The notes under the pieces were generated by a model. The model worked only from the letters and a program-made list of their open reading frames with translations, had not been told where the DNA came from and ran no database searches. DNA of 64,000 bases from Acanthopleura granulata (taxonomy: Eukaryota > Mollusca > Polyplacophora > Chitonida > Chitonidae): assembly GCA_016165875.1 (NCBI GenBank), contig JABBOT010000006.1, forward strand, positions 682,001 to 746,000, written 5' to 3'. The translations under genes were made by a program, and so were the position numbers. The first letter of the stretch is position 1; every line of letters begins with the position of its first letter. Below, piece after piece: positions 47,900 through 60,777 of the stretch.

Positions 47900-47907
47900 T
47901 GACGTCA
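47900..47907. promoter_or_regulatory. Third full CRE site
   Basis: TGACGTCA followed by CAAC, the same 3' flank as the second site at 47324. The repeated flank could reflect a shared origin or a shared binding context. Confidence 0.35.
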
Positions 47908-48010
47908 CAACGGAAACAAATGTCTTCTCGGTCGGTGGAAATATGTCGCCCTTGATTGATTAAATTTGAGAGCGTGGGGGCCCGTTGGATGGCGCCTTCA
48001 CATATGGCCG

Positions 48011-48056
48011 TTTTTGCTTACTTTGAACAGCGATTTTTGCTTACTTTGAACAGCGA
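48011..48056. repeat. 23-bp perfect tandem duplication
   Basis: TTTTTGCTTACTTTGAACAG plus CGA occurs twice without change (48011-48033 and 48034-48056). Confidence 0.95.
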
Positions 48057-48415
48057 TATCTCGATGATGATACATGACAAAAATAAAATATGACGTTTTC
48101 TTGAACTATGAACAGGATTCTTCATCAGGACATATAAATATTTGGTCTAGTGTTGGTTTGGTATTGTCTTTCCCTTTAAACATTTCAATCAAATTTTTTT
48201 AAAAGGCTGTTAAGGGGATAATCCAGTGTGGTTGTATATATGCTATTTGCTTCCAGTGATGGCTTTTATTCTCTGTGACCTGAACAACATCACATCCATT
48301 GTAGAATCGGATGGCATTTGACCTAAATGTAATGAGCTAATGAATATGATTAAAGGCGGGATATAATGCACAGTCAACACAGAAATATTCCCGCTTGTCA
48401 GACAATTTCATGGTG

Positions 48416-48440
48416 TTTTTTTTTTTTTTTTTTTTTTTTG
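48416..48440. repeat. Poly(T) tract
   Basis: An uninterrupted run of about 24 T. No retroelement body adjoins it on either side, so it is treated as a simple repeat. Confidence 0.9.
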
Positions 48441-48614
48441 AAAATTGCTATTGACACTGGATTGAAGCATGTACAATGAAAATGCACACTAATGCAGAGT
48501 TTAGCAATTCAACAAACCATGCACAACAAGCAATGTCAAATTCAACCAGTATAAATGTGGAGACTAAACATGTTTACTTAGCCTATAGAAAATGTAATTC
48601 TGCTTGTTCCACAG

Positions 48615-48777
48615 AGTTGTAGGATTGACCATGTACCAAGAAAGACGTCATACAAACACGGTGCCAGGATATGGGCCATCACCTCGTATTGCATGGCAAG
48701 CTAATAACTTAGTTTTCAAATACAGAGACCCTCTGCACAAATGCAAAAAAAGTACGAATGTGTTACCATTCACCAAG
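48615..48777 (+). CDS. Candidate internal coding exon, unknown protein
   Basis: A pyrimidine-rich 3' splice site (CTGCTTGTTCCACAG, ending 48614) and a donor (CCAAG|GTATAT, GT at 48778) frame 163 nt with one open frame. The first base completes a split codon and the exon ends in phase 0. The peptide is hydrophilic and basic, with proline, tyrosine and arginine spread through it (YQERRHTNTVPGYGPSPRIA, then FKYRDPLHKCKKSTNVLPF). This style recalls small ciliary or sperm microtubule-associated proteins, but that is only an impression. No flanking exon was identified. The nearest upstream features are the CRE sites at 47316-47907. Confidence 0.4.
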
Positions 48778-50639
48778 GTATATTTGTTGAACTAATACAG
48801 ACGAAGGCTGCCATTCACCATGTCAGCCTTACGTATCTACCTCCGGAAAATACATTACTCAAGTAAAAGCTGCTCAAAAACAGATGTGAATTTTCCGACG
48901 GCCAGAGGAAAAAAAATTAATTAAAGACTCTCCGAGAGAAGAGAACAGTTAGATGAGTGTTCAAACACGACAGAAAGTGGAAAAGAAAATTGTACGAAGC
49001 TGAGGCGGAAAAAAATTCGACTTGACTTTCGCTTTGATATATCGGCTAGCCAATCGAAATTAAGTTTGCATAGCACGTCGATGGCTGTCGGCCTCACTGA
49101 TTGGTATTCAGCGGTCACGTGCCCTAAAGATGAGAGACATGTCGGTCGCTTTGGAAAAGCTGATCACAAATATTGACTTAACCCTGTGTTTGAGATATTC
49201 TGTGATGTCAGTCGGATTGGCTGAGCCTTTAGATGGATCACGCCAGCCTTCCAAAACGTGCCCTGGCTGGGACAAATTCTCTCCATTTATTCCCTCAGCC
49301 CAGCTTTCACGTGTTGACCCATGCCCAAGATGGGTCCGCCAAACTTTGCTTTAGGCTGTGGAACCGCTTTGTTCCTAGTCGGGGAAAATAATGGCGTCGG
49401 CTGGTTGTATCCCTATACTACCACCCCCAACCCAGTCTTCTCCTCTCCCCAGGATCGATTCTTAGCCTTTGCAGGATTGTTTTTTTTTTTTCAGGAGATT
49501 ATGTTATCTTCGATTTCTATTAAAAGAAAATCCGGACTTTTTGACTTCTTTTGTACAATATTCAAACCACATGTGGAATTCCTCGGCCAACTTTCCACTC
49601 GATAGCCCAAGCTGGGGAGCTTTTAGCCCAGTCACTGCCCCAGACAGAATCATACTATATATATATCCTAGTTTGAAAATGGGCTTGTCTTTATTTTTAA
49701 GTAATCATCCCATCTCTCCCAACTCTTGAGATCATGATCTGTGATTGCCGTAGAAAATACAGGATCACCCACTTCATGTTTCTTGTTTCCCATATCTGAA
49801 GTCGCTGTTTCTTTCGTATATGTTAATATCCTGGATTGATAAAGAAACAAATAAGACTACTAGAACTGGTTTCATATTTACCTCATAAATTTGACAGGTG
49901 GATTCCTTTTCTGTAGTCCACTGTAATTAAAGCGCAACGTTAAATGAGCCGTTCCTTTTCATGTTTTTTCCCTGGAATTCCACAAAAGCGGGGGAAATAA
50001 ATTTGTGTTTGTCAGTCTGAATATGTCGTCGGTCCATCTTTCGCTTATTCTTCACAGTAAATCATCCAAACGTCCGATTTTGATCAAATGTTTTGCACAG
50101 GTCCATTTTCTGAAATTTCAGATCAGGGTTGAAAATCAGGTAAAGTCGTACATACGTTTTGCATAATAAATGAATTCAGTGATTCTCACTGGTCGTTGGT
50201 TTTCATGAAATGACTGCCTCAAATATTATCCGATCTTTGATAGCAATGGTACAGATTCATATTTAGCTCCTCATGCTAGCGGCGAAAAGTACCATCATAC
50301 ATGCATAATTTAGAGTGGTATATAAATTCTTCTTTTAATTTATTTTTGACATAATTGTAAAAATAAACGAATTTTATACCTTTTCTGCTCAGTATAGCAA
50401 GTGAGATCAATGGTGACAGTCTCCATTGAGTCGTTTAAGGTGTGGTGTCCACGCACTTATCAGTAATATCAGACATCAGTATTATTGGAGAAAAGATAAA
50501 AACGTATCTAAACATATTTTCAGTATATCAATATTATGAAAAACAAAAACCTCACTTGGAATCGCACGACTTTTGGGCATTTTCTAGGTTTATATAAGGG
50601 TAGATGCAACTAACGATTAAATCGTCATCTTATAATGAT
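48778..50639. other. No supported gene
   Basis: GC-somewhat-richer block at 49070-49450 with a CACGTG E-box near 49116 and short plus-strand frames (49130-49354, 49321-49605) that overlap. No splice-supported exon was recognised. Confidence 0.35.
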
Positions 50640-50925
50640 AAATAGTATGAAATGTGGACTGCAAAAGTGTATACAATGTAAACTGCCTATCATTATAAAA
50701 TGTGAGTTGCCAATCATTAAAAAATGAGAGTCATTATAACTGTGAGCTGACACAAACAGTATAAAGCGTGGGCTATGAAAGAATATAAAATATGAACAGT
50801 CACTTTATTAAATGTAAACTGCCAGTCATTATAAATTGTGAATTGCCAGTCAATTTATACAATTCAAACTTCAAACCATTATAAAATGTGATCTGCCATT
50901 CATTATAAATTGTTACCGGCGCACC
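50640..50925. repeat. Degenerate tandem repeat of about 24 bp
   Basis: Variants of CATTATAAAATGTGAACTGC recur about ten times with frequent changes and small indels. Non-coding. Confidence 0.75.
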
Positions 50926-51304
50926 ACGATAAACTACACTTACATATCCTATAAAGGTCAGATTCATAACCCCTATGGGATCACATCTATGAACTTAAAC
51001 TGGTAACCCCCTCAAGTTTATAAGGAAATAAGCTCAGTGTGGTCCAGCCAGGCGTGTCCAGTGTCATGTGAATCAGTGAGACAACACCTTTTAAAGTGTG
51101 TTCACACAATGGAAGCAAGAAAAACTCGCCTTTTTGTCAAACGCCATAGTCACACGGTGATACCAAGATCAATGCAGCTCGTTGCATTGTGTAACCGCAG
51201 CATCTACTGGCCTGTTATCCCAGACGGCCGCGTTATGACTGATGTTTTCGACACTGAAGTACCAACGGAATTGTTGCCATCGAACAATTTGCAATCTGAA
51301 TTGA
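50926..51304. other. No supported gene
   Basis: A plus-strand frame of 113 codons (51037-51378) runs into the SINE-B tail. No known domain or splice signal. Confidence 0.35.
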
Positions 51305-51560
51305 TACACACAAATGATTTATTTATTTATTCATTTATATATTTATTTCTTTATTTATTTATGGTTTCAGCTTTATGAGTGAAGGAAATCATGTAGAATG
51401 CACGAGGTAAACCACCATTCCTTGGCAAATTGCTGATGAACATTCACCCAAAGAAAACCGCCTGCCGTACAGATGTGCACACCTTTTATACACACGACCA
51501 CTGTCGACCGCTTATTGTGAACCCAACACGCCCATAGAACCGAAGAATCTACAAATTCAT
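51305..51560 (-). repeat. SINE-B copy with (TTTA)n tail
   Basis: Left end is a long reversed tail (about 51315-51362). The reversed core follows (GAGGTAAACCACCATTCCTT, then GGCAAATTGCTGATGAAC). The head is diverged. Confidence 0.7.
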
Positions 51561-52808
51561 TGTCCATGACCGGCACTGAACCCTCACCTGGTGTTTCCTA
51601 GCCTGTGTGCATGCATATGTGAGTGAGTCAGGGAGCAAGCATACCTATATAACTTACATACACTCGTACATGTTCATAGTATTTTCTTATTCTTACTGCC
51701 AGTTAGCCAGTCTTATATTAATATATAATTGTTCAAAAACAACACTGTGCGATCGTCCAATCAACTTACTGTTCTGGTAAAAAAACATTCATGTCAATTT
51801 TCGTTTTTCAGTGTAATCTGAATTGGGTATATACATATTTATGTGAAACACTGGTTTTCACATGTGTCAAACATAAAATATCACAGCCTGCATGTAAATG
51901 CAAGATATGCATGTATACCGTTTGTGATCTAAAATGGCGCCCAAAATGTCAGTTTTCACATGAAGACAAAAAAATCATAAAATATTGCTTTTATATATAT
52001 TATCCTACCTATCAAACAAACCTCATAACATTCTTCTAACACCAGCAGAATGATCAGAATAGGGCAAAATGAGTAGGCCTAACTTAGTCATAGACAAAAT
52101 ATTACGACAAAAATACTATGTGTTATGAACATCACACGGTTTATCTAAATGGGGAAAACAGGGCAATGAGTGCGGAATAATTCAATCATCTCAGCATCCA
52201 CAAAGCGCTGTGTCACTATACCAAAGTTATTAATCCAAATTCTCCTCTGGGAGGACGATTCTCATCCGGGGAAATTTGAAATTTCCGCAGTTTCTGTTAG
52301 ACGAATCCTAATTTATTAATTTATGAATAGGACCACGTGGGTGGTGGCATGCAGACTGCCCTAAGGAGAATGAACTTGGACTTCCCATTACACCATAACA
52401 ATGGGAGACGTTCAGAGGTCCTCGCCTCTGTTCCACGGATGCTTAACCCTCCATCTCCCTCGCCCCAAACCCCTTCCCCGATGGGACATGATAAGGGAAA
52501 CGCGGAAACCAGCGAGGTCAAAGCAATCATAGAGCAACTCACCACAGAGTCGATCGACGAGCAGTTTTGGCCGGCTTCTCTCGTTTGAGATCCAGTCCCT
52601 TATAGAAGTGCATCATTTGGAGACAGGCTTCCTTCGGCAAAGCACGCCACCTTGGTCCCAGGTATCACAAGACAACGTCTGAGAAAGCTTTTCCGCATAA
52701 TATATTTTGTTCCCAAGAGGGAAAATGTAGAACGGAAAAAAAACCCACCATCACTTCTTGTCTGCCTTGGAATATCTTTGGCCTTAACGTAAATTTGGCA
52801 AGAGAAAA
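51561..52808. other. No supported gene
   Basis: Opposing frames 52321-52545 (-) and 52337-52588 (+) share a GC-richer block at 52320-52620. Neither peptide is recognisable. Confidence 0.35.
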
Positions 52809-53006
52809 ATGGCGGCGACAGCATGGGTGTCAGCCAGTAGACGTGACCTTATTTGGAAACTCTTGGGTCACGTGGCACACCAAATTGGGCCGTATTACTT
52901 AATGCTATCCAGACGTTTAAGCATCATTCACGGAAGTTTTCAGCCACGGCATTGCCAAGGCTGTTCTTTGCCATGGATTTGGAAACTGTTGTCTGTGCTA
53001 AAATGA
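52809..53006 (+). CDS. Possible first exon at a YY1-like start
   Basis: GAGAAAAATGGCGGCGACAG matches the AAAATGGCGGC motif often found where YY1-type promoters overlap the start codon. The frame from ATG 52809 is open for 65 codons (MAATAWVSASRRDLIWKLLG...). There is no good donor, and no downstream exon or family resemblance was found. It may be a promoter-proximal first exon or chance. Confidence 0.2.
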   Translation: MAATAWVSASRRDLIWKLLGHVAHQIGPYYLMLSRRLSIIHGSFQPRHCQGCSLPWIWKLLSVLK

Positions 53007-54761
53007 TAAAGTTGAAATTCTGATATTTCTACACAAAATACCTGTGGAAACAGAACCGACCCCCCCCCAGAACCCCCCCCAAAACACAGACATATCAACC
53101 AGAAAAAATACAAAATAAGGAAGAAATTACCTCTTAGACTATATAGTATGTAAGTAAAAGACGATAAAATGTTAATTAGCGATTGGTACTACCATGTAGG
53201 TACTTTGTCTTGGTGCTCTTCGTGAGATGTGCTCGACATAAAACATTTCTTGGACTGCCTCAGTTATAATACCAGTAGACAAACTACGAGCCAGACTCTG
53301 TAACCATTGAATAATCCACAGCCCTTCTCAATGCATACCTAACAAACATTCTGATCTCGGCATAGACAACGCCTTAGCCGAAAATAAAATAAATACATGT
53401 ATATAATTTGTATGTGAGCATTTGTATACTAGAAACTGTGCGGCATCTAGCTTATTTTCAATATAACTTTTATTTAATATACTAGTGGACGTTCTAATCA
53501 GGATACTTATTTGAAATTGTTGTGAAATATGGCCACGCATAGGTGATAAACCTGGACATCCCCGTTGAAATTAATGTCTTTTCTCTCACAAATTATCTCA
53601 CATCTCACAAAATGCGAGAAAATAAGAAAAGGAAAAATCACTTTGAATCATTGGGACATGAAGTTTAAATTCGGAGAACAGAATGTCTATGTACACATGA
53701 CGCTGTGAACATAGCTATGTAAACATAGAATTCATTTTGAAGATAAAAGCCCACTTTTTCAGTTTTGACAAGCATCTTCTTTTAACGTGAAAATAACCAG
53801 GTCGAGTACAAGTTAAACAGAAATTCATGAAATTAAACGGAAGCTACACTTAAAATCTGAAAACATGTCATGCCCTGGACAGGAAATCTGAGGAGATTTC
53901 CATTCCATTCTTCGAAGGTAGGGCCTCGTGAGGCCGGATGTTCGCTTAAGGCCGTTTGTCTTTCACTTACATGTGGTTCATAGCTGTATGTCACTGGCGA
54001 TAAAATCCGACAGTAACTGTCGGTGGTTGAACTCTTGTCCATCGGCCTCTGAAACCCACAAAACTTTATACGTAAACAATTCTGCATAGACAACAACAAC
54101 AACAACAAAAAATAAATAAATAAAATAAAAGTGGGATGATATCAATCCGGAAGTGTATTTCGCACTATATTTTGTCGGTTTTAAACGAAACCATAATCAT
54201 TCAACCAAGCATGAATTTAACTGAATGATTTACCACACCTAAATATCTATATATCCACGACAAACCCTCAGGAGCACAGTGCATTTGAAATACACACGTT
54301 GATCAACTCAAATAATCGTGGATCAGTAAGATTTGGGAAGCGGGATGAGGTGACTAATTTTTTCCTCACGGTATAATTCATTTTGAATTTCTAATTTGTT
54401 CAAAAGAAGCGCGCATTACTGACAGCTGTGTCTTTGAAGTGGCGATTGGTTGAGATATGTAATTAATAGTGGAAATCAGCAAATTTAAATTATCGGCTGT
54501 TTTGCCAAGCACTGTCAGAAATTGAGCGGTAGTACTGTGTCAGGGTATCTGGCTACCCGAGCCAGTGATCTGAGTTGTCTACTGGGAGCATTTGTTTTTT
54601 TTCTTTTTCTTTTTCGAGACAGCTGTTTATTGACCGCTATAGTTGATATTGAATGCAAGATTGTTTACACCGCGGTATAATATCCTATAGCATTTTTTCC
54701 CCAGTTTTATTCTTTCAGTCTTCCTAGACATTCGCTTTACTTCACTCCGTGAGCGAATTCT
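53007..54761. other. No supported gene
   Basis: AT-rich, with a C-run at about 53060-53085 and an (AAC)n/(AAAT)n stretch at about 54095-54128. Frame 53833-54108 (-) is unsupported. Confidence 0.4.
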
Positions 54762-54908
54762 TTGCCGTGGTCATGCCATGGAGATATTTGTGAGGCCCCC
54801 ATCGTTCGATACGTGATCTTTGGATGGTTGCCATGGCGACTGACCCGGTCGTCTGCTTCTTTGAATCTTCACGGAAACGAACAAGCTGAGTTTAATGGCG
54901 GGTCGATT

Positions 54909-55059
54909 ATGACAGAAATTTTTATCAGGCGTTTAGAGGGCTGCGAAAAGGTTTCAGACCCAGACCCTCTTCCACCCGAGTTATTTGAAGATAAAAATCT
55001 TTCCCTTAGTTTTAAACGTGTCGATTTTGTTTCAGTGGCGCCATTAAGAGTAATCTCAG
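54909..55059 (+). CDS. Candidate first exon, unknown protein
   Basis: ATG 54909 follows a stretch richer in CpG. The frame is also open upstream to about 54762. The peptide is acidic and hydrophilic (MTEIFIRRLEGCEKVSDPDP, then LPPELFEDKNLSLSFKRVDF). A consensus-like donor, TCAG|GTGTAA, lies at 55060, giving 50 codons plus one base. No partner exon or domain was recognised. A minus-strand frame overlaps but has no matching splice site. Confidence 0.25.
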
Positions 55060-55076
55060 GTGTAAACGACACATAA

Positions 55077-55689
55077 GTCCCTGCTTCTTCTTTCAGAGCA
55101 CAGATGTTATAGTTGCATCGTGTCCAGCAGCCCTTTTGTGTGGACGTTCACTTAGAATTCCAGCTAAGCTTGATTTTAGTCGAACACATGATAAGTTTGA
55201 TATGGCATAAAATCTCGTTAAATTGAGATCAGCCTCTACCCGTTCTCTGTGGTGATTTGTAAGTTTCCCGATTCAGATAACACATAATTCTGCATTTAAA
55301 ATCCAAACTACAGCACCAATATGAATCCTTTTCGACAGAGCAGGGACTATTTTGGAATTAAAATGTGAGGTATGAAATAAACACCATTTTGAAAAAAAAA
55401 ATGACCATTTTTGAAATAAGATCTACATTTGAAATAAACAGTTTGTCAGTTTTGAAGTAATCCCGCTGACTGAATTTGAAATAAAAATTGACTTTTTTAA
55501 ATAAGTTCCAATTTGCAAAAGAATTGTTTTCTAAAGTGTTAATCCCTCACCTTCCACCAAAATACACAGCATGGTTGTGTCCAAAATTTTCTCTTAAAAT
55601 TAACAGTTATTTCCAAAATGGAAGCTACGGCAACATGCTGATGTTCTGTCTTATTCCTGTGATTTAAGTGAGATAGGGAAGTCATTTAT
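55077..55689. other. No supported gene
   Basis: Contains a degenerate TTTGAAATAA motif repeated about six times at 55370-55510. No exon. Confidence 0.4.
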
Positions 55690-55790
55690 GGTATATTTAC
55701 ATACTTATTTCTTTGACTGATAATTAACGCCATGCTCATACGCATTAACGTAGAGGAAACCGTAACTTCATTGAGATAAGTACGACATTT
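55690..55790 (-). repeat. Probable SINE-B tail fragment
   Basis: TATTTCTTTGACTGATAATT, then AACGCCATGCTCATACG, resembles the reversed SINE-B 3' end. It is followed by AGGAAACCG. Confidence 0.4.
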
Positions 55791-56009
55791 ATTGTATTGT
55801 CAAGTAGTTAACAAATAACAGTGCTCCTCATAATTAGACTGCTTTGGCTTGAAAACAGTTCTTCGATATCTCTTTCTTTCCTTAATGATGGTCACATTTT
55901 TATCTTTCGCTTTTCTCGCTGTTTCTATAGATGCTAACACATGATTTTGACGCCTATGAGAGTGCCGTCTCAAAAGCATTTGTATATGTAAACTTGTCAC
56001 CTGTTTCTC

Positions 56010-56168
56010 TATCTTGTTTGTGGGAAGATCTGCCAGCAACCTGGTCGGATGGTCGTGGGTTTTCGCTGGGCTCTGCCCGGTTTCCTACCGCCATAATTCT
56101 GACCGCCGTTGTTTCAGTGAAATATCCTTGAGTACGGCGTAAAACATTCAATGAAATAAATAAAGATA
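56010..56168 (+). repeat. SINE-A copy, 5'-truncated
   Basis: Begins GTTTGTGGGAAGATCTGCC and runs through GGATGGTCGTGGG to CTTGAGTACGGCGTAAAACA and an AAATAAATAAAG tail. Confidence 0.9.
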
Positions 56169-57450
56169 TATTGCTCTGTATTTTCTTATTTATGGTTCGG
56201 AGGTTTATCTATGAAATTCGCGAATGTTTGATGCGTAATTATGCAAAAATCTGAATATTTGTCTCTGTGAGAAGCTATACTGTGGAGACCTAATCAGATC
56301 TATGCCATATTTAATTGTTAACCAGTTTGGTAAGCAACAATCAGATGGATGAAATACATAAAACTTGATGAGTGAGATGTATGGACAACGTTGATCCATC
56401 CAGAGCGCTCTACAACCCCTGGCCGCATTGTGTCGATCAGATGTGTCTGTGTCGCCCATCTTACACTTTTCCAGCCTTGTCAAAACTATCACTTGTTGAT
56501 AAAAAAATAAAAACAAAAACCTTCACAGCCTTCTTACAACGCCTGTATGGGGTAGAGTTTTAATGGCAATACGTCTTCACCATTCTGACAGATTCAGAGC
56601 TCAGATGTTTGCCTGGCCCACGAGTACGACGACACTGCCCCGTGATTTGTCAGTCTTGTGGTTCAGGGTAAAACCTGTTGATCCTACCCCGACACCCCCA
56701 CCCCCGCCCAGGAGGCTTGCATACTTCAGTGATGAGTCACACAGATGATTGCTGAGGATTGATTGGTGTTAACGCCTCTTAAGCTCCGAGACAAGAGAGA
56801 CATGCACGAGCGCGGCACGAGCGCAATGTGTCTACAGGATCCCGGACTTAACCACCGCTGTCTGGAATCTTGTAAGCTTTTACTACCACTTGTATGCTTT
56901 GTGTTTCATAATCAACAGTCTTTTCGACCAGTTGAACGCCAAATACATTCAGAAATTTTCGGATTAAATGCGATGACTGACAACCGCAGTGCTTGTATCG
57001 GATAAACCACTTGTCTTTGACAAGTTAAGGACGAAAGTGTCCATATTTGACGTCATTTTATGTAAAATATAAAAAAGTTTATTTTATTTTGACAATATAA
57101 CATGTTTACTCTGTATTCTATAATATACTTGTCAGCGTAAAATCCACAACTCAAACTGAATTCCATTCATTTCAATACTAAACGACCATCTGCATATATA
57201 TACATATCTCCGATATATTTCCAAATAAAAAGATATCCATTGTGATATTGGCCATTACATTTCCAAATGCTTACTTTACACCTTTATTTTAGTGGCATCA
57301 AAAAGTTAGTTGATTTAAATTAAAAGCATATGCTAGTAAATTTGCCTAAACATTTATTGAATGTTTATTAGGCCTATTATTATTATTATTATTTCATTTA
57401 TAACTTGAACAAACCAAGTTAATCAACTTTCCATTCTCCTTTTCTGGCCT
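56169..57450. other. No supported gene
   Basis: Frames at 56205-56516 (-) and 56763-57005 (+) are unsupported. A (TTA)n run lies at about 57374-57393. Confidence 0.4.
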
Positions 57451-57575
57451 CTATTTCACTTACACGACTGCGACCAGCATTATGGACTTGAACTCGCAGG
57501 GACCTATTGGTGAGGCGTTTCTAGGTCTTTGCGCTGCGCTGACGCACTCTGTTGGCCATTTGAGTCTAGCAGTGT
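57451..57575 (-). repeat. SINE-A with internal deletion
   Basis: The reversed 3' domain (TATTTCACTTACACGACTGC, GACCAGCATTATG) jumps straight to the reversed B box (GACTTGAACTCGCAGG) and head. The core is deleted. The 68-codon plus frame at 57482-57688 starts in this element. Confidence 0.75.
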
Positions 57576-57947
57576 GCAATATAGTGTGCGATAAATGTAG
57601 AACCTTTTACTACCCATCTCCCATGTTCCTGATGTCACTTGGGGCCAGCTGTGCCTGGGAGGTGCTGAAGTGCATCACACCCACATGATGCGCCTCTCCG
57701 CCCACCGGGCTAGACGTTATAACGCCACTTTGACCCCCAGGGTAAGGGGTGGGGAAGTTTTAGCACCTCCTCTACGGGCAGGATAATGGCCCCATCACGA
57801 GAGAGGAGTCTTCTGCTCTGCGTTTCTACGTGGAATGTTGTAGTTGAAGTAGACATTCGTTTATCGGTGTTCACCTATAATGGATATTCTGGTTCAGTGA
57901 TCACAAGGCACTCTGTTCCCATTTACTTACCAGAGAACTCTACTAAT

Positions 57948-57981
<34 letters not shown>

Positions 57982-60777
57982 CCAAAAAAACAAAACAAAA
58001 CAAAACACTTATAGTGAAGGTGTTTGATGAATACCGTTGAATCTAGGGGTACAAACAGATCTTTGCATTCCTCAACAATAACCGACATTCTGAATGAACA
58101 ATGACATGGCCATTTCCAAAAGTTAACGGTACAAAACCACCAAAGAACGAAGAAAATATATATAGTAAAGAGCTGATAATTTATTAGTGCAACCCCATGC
58201 CCCCCCAAACCGCAGTGAACTGTTTTCAGTTATGACGGAAACAAACAAGCACGTGATGATCCAGACGAAATAATCAAATCAGTATCCAAATCGACCCTGC
58301 ACTCATTTTTCATCCAAGACAGTGGTGCTAAAATAACAAAGAAGACGATACCTGTAAAAGTACTAATCAACTTCCGTTAAGCAGCCCACCACACTGAACC
58401 ATGTTTGCAATACAATCCATGCAATATTCATAATGCAACATGAATTTTAACATGAAAGTTTAGCATGAAACGCTATTCTCAAAAAATTCAAGCGAATTCA
58501 ATGATTTTTACATGGTTGACATAATTTTGCAATGAACCCAAAAGTATATACTGAATACATCTTTTTCAGACAGGTTTTCCTGAGAGCGTTGTTCTGACAG
58601 TATAACGTGAAAGACGTGTTTAGATTTGACTCAAAAGAAGCGTCCCTGTCTGTGATTTGCTAGTTTTGATAAAAAAATATGCAAACTCTTCCCATCTTTA
58701 ACAAAAGGGTCAAAGGTTATGTCCTCTTTCGTTCTTTCCGGATTGTACGTCACACCACTAATCGTATATGTGCCCACAAAACAGTTAGGTAGTGCAAAAG
58801 CAGTATAGCGTCACAGCAGGAAACAAAGCGTTTTTACTGACATCTGGACGCTTTTGTGTAGGCCGTCAGAATCTCACATTTCCAAAACAACAGAACAAAA
58901 TATAAAAATAAATAAAGTAAGAAAAATGAACGTATGGCACTAGAGTAAAATCACACTGTGCACTGTTATATGTATAACGTTTTTGAGCGCGAAAAAGGCA
59001 TTTTTATGTGTTTACAATAATTCACCACGGTAAATCTTTGCTTGAACCCGCTTCCTGTCGGGTTTACCGTGACCAAAAAAAGTCCCGCAGGACTTTTACT
59101 CCATATTCGTGGGTAAAAACGGCAAATACAATTTAGTTCTCCTCGCACGCTGTACAACATCCAGTAATTGAACATTACGAGAGGTTTTCCCCTTCGCGCA
59201 TGCGTTGTGGGAATTTATAGGCGTCACATTTGTTCTGGGGGGACTAATATTCCGGAGGATTTAATTCGAGGCGAGTCATGTGACCTTCCCTGTTGGAATA
59301 AAACTTGTTTCAGTTGTCTAGACATGAAAGTGGTAATTAAAACCCGAACAAGACTGTCATTGGAAATGGACGTTATGTATTCTACATGTATACACTACTA
59401 AAATACATCTGTATAAATATAAAATATTTTTAATAGATAAGCCGTCTGTCAATAACAGCGATGCATCTGATGAAGGATACGATATATTCCCCCGAAAAAG
59501 GTTTTGTACTAATTCAATCAGTTAAATATATGGAATCTAATAGACAAGTTTGAAGGAAAATTTCAAAGTTCACTCCAACTAGATTTTCGTGCATGTCTTC
59601 CAAACAACACCTTCACGGTAACAGTGTGCTTTGACGATCAATGCAAAATTGGTAAACAGCCTAATCGTTTATTCAGTATTCTAATTTTAGGCCTCCAAAG
59701 TAAGCTCTGAAATCATTTTTTAAATTTTGACTGGTGTCAGAAATGGCTCCGTGAAGTCAGTTCCTGTATCCCGTTTATTTAGGTCAGTGCATAAGTGTCT
59801 ATCTATCAATTTGACTTGTCGCATAACTCTCCTTTTAGATACAATTTGCAAGCATATTTGGTTTGTATTGGAATAATCAGGTTCTTAAAATCTGGCCGGG
59901 GAAGACTTTCAGTCCACTGAGTACGTTTAGCTATAAATACAGTGTATGTCTCATGTCGGTATAATATACAGTGTCTGTTATTTTGGTGTTATTCTATTAT
60001 ATATTATCATAATATATTTTTGTTTACTAGTCTAACTAGAAGAACACCGCGGATGATGTGTTTTCTGGTTTTACAAATGGTAGGAAAATAATGTGAGCAA
60101 GCTACTCCGTCAGCTAGCACTTGTGTCCTTCCCCTCAAACCGGTGTATTAGGTCTAATAGCTCTGCCCACGGACAGACGTCTGCCCATCGCAAAGCTGTA
60201 GGAATTCTGAACACGACCATTGATTTATGGTCAAATCTCGCTTGTGTCCACATGTCGGCGAGACATCACGTTACTGTAATTGCTTGGAGATGACGATTCT
60301 GATAGGCAAATTCTCCACGAGGCTCGAGGGGATGGCGCTTAGTTCCCAGGGTTTCACGGGAATGGGGGTGCTAATGGTGGTTGAGAGGGAAAAAGGACAA
60401 GTTAACGAAATCCGGATTCGGTTTAGTACCAAAACGAAGCCTATTTTTGTTGACCCATGGGGAAAGATAGCGTGTTTTATTTAACCGTAAAAACGGAACA
60501 TTCCAACTAGCCGAAATTCACAGCATCGGCCCTTTTATTATAACTTTAATCTGATTAAAAACCTAACCAGATTTAAACAACGCCACTGGAAAGTTAGAGA
60601 ATTCCTTCCTTCTTTCATTCATCGACACATTCATGAATTCTGATTATTCGTTCATTCATTCAGCAAATTGTAGCCTTGATCGATAACGCCTTAGCGAACA
60701 TTGTAAGGAAATTCCGTCGTTAGATACGCAAAACTGATGTAAAACATTGCACGGCAAGCTGGGCGATGATCCAGGAG
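57576..60777. other. No supported gene, 3.2 kb
   Basis: Includes an A-rich run at about 57950-58010 and short frames (59168-59401, 60093-60484 on +) with no family resemblance. No SINE copies were seen. Confidence 0.4.

Noticed and set aside
48416..48440. Poly(T) as the tail of a minus-strand LINE or processed pseudogene
   Set aside because: No recognisable retroelement or exon body adjoins it and no target-site duplication was seen.
57482..57688. 68-codon plus-strand frame resembling a small cysteine-containing protein
   Set aside because: It starts in a reversed, internally deleted SINE-A; the B box and head are recognisable within it.
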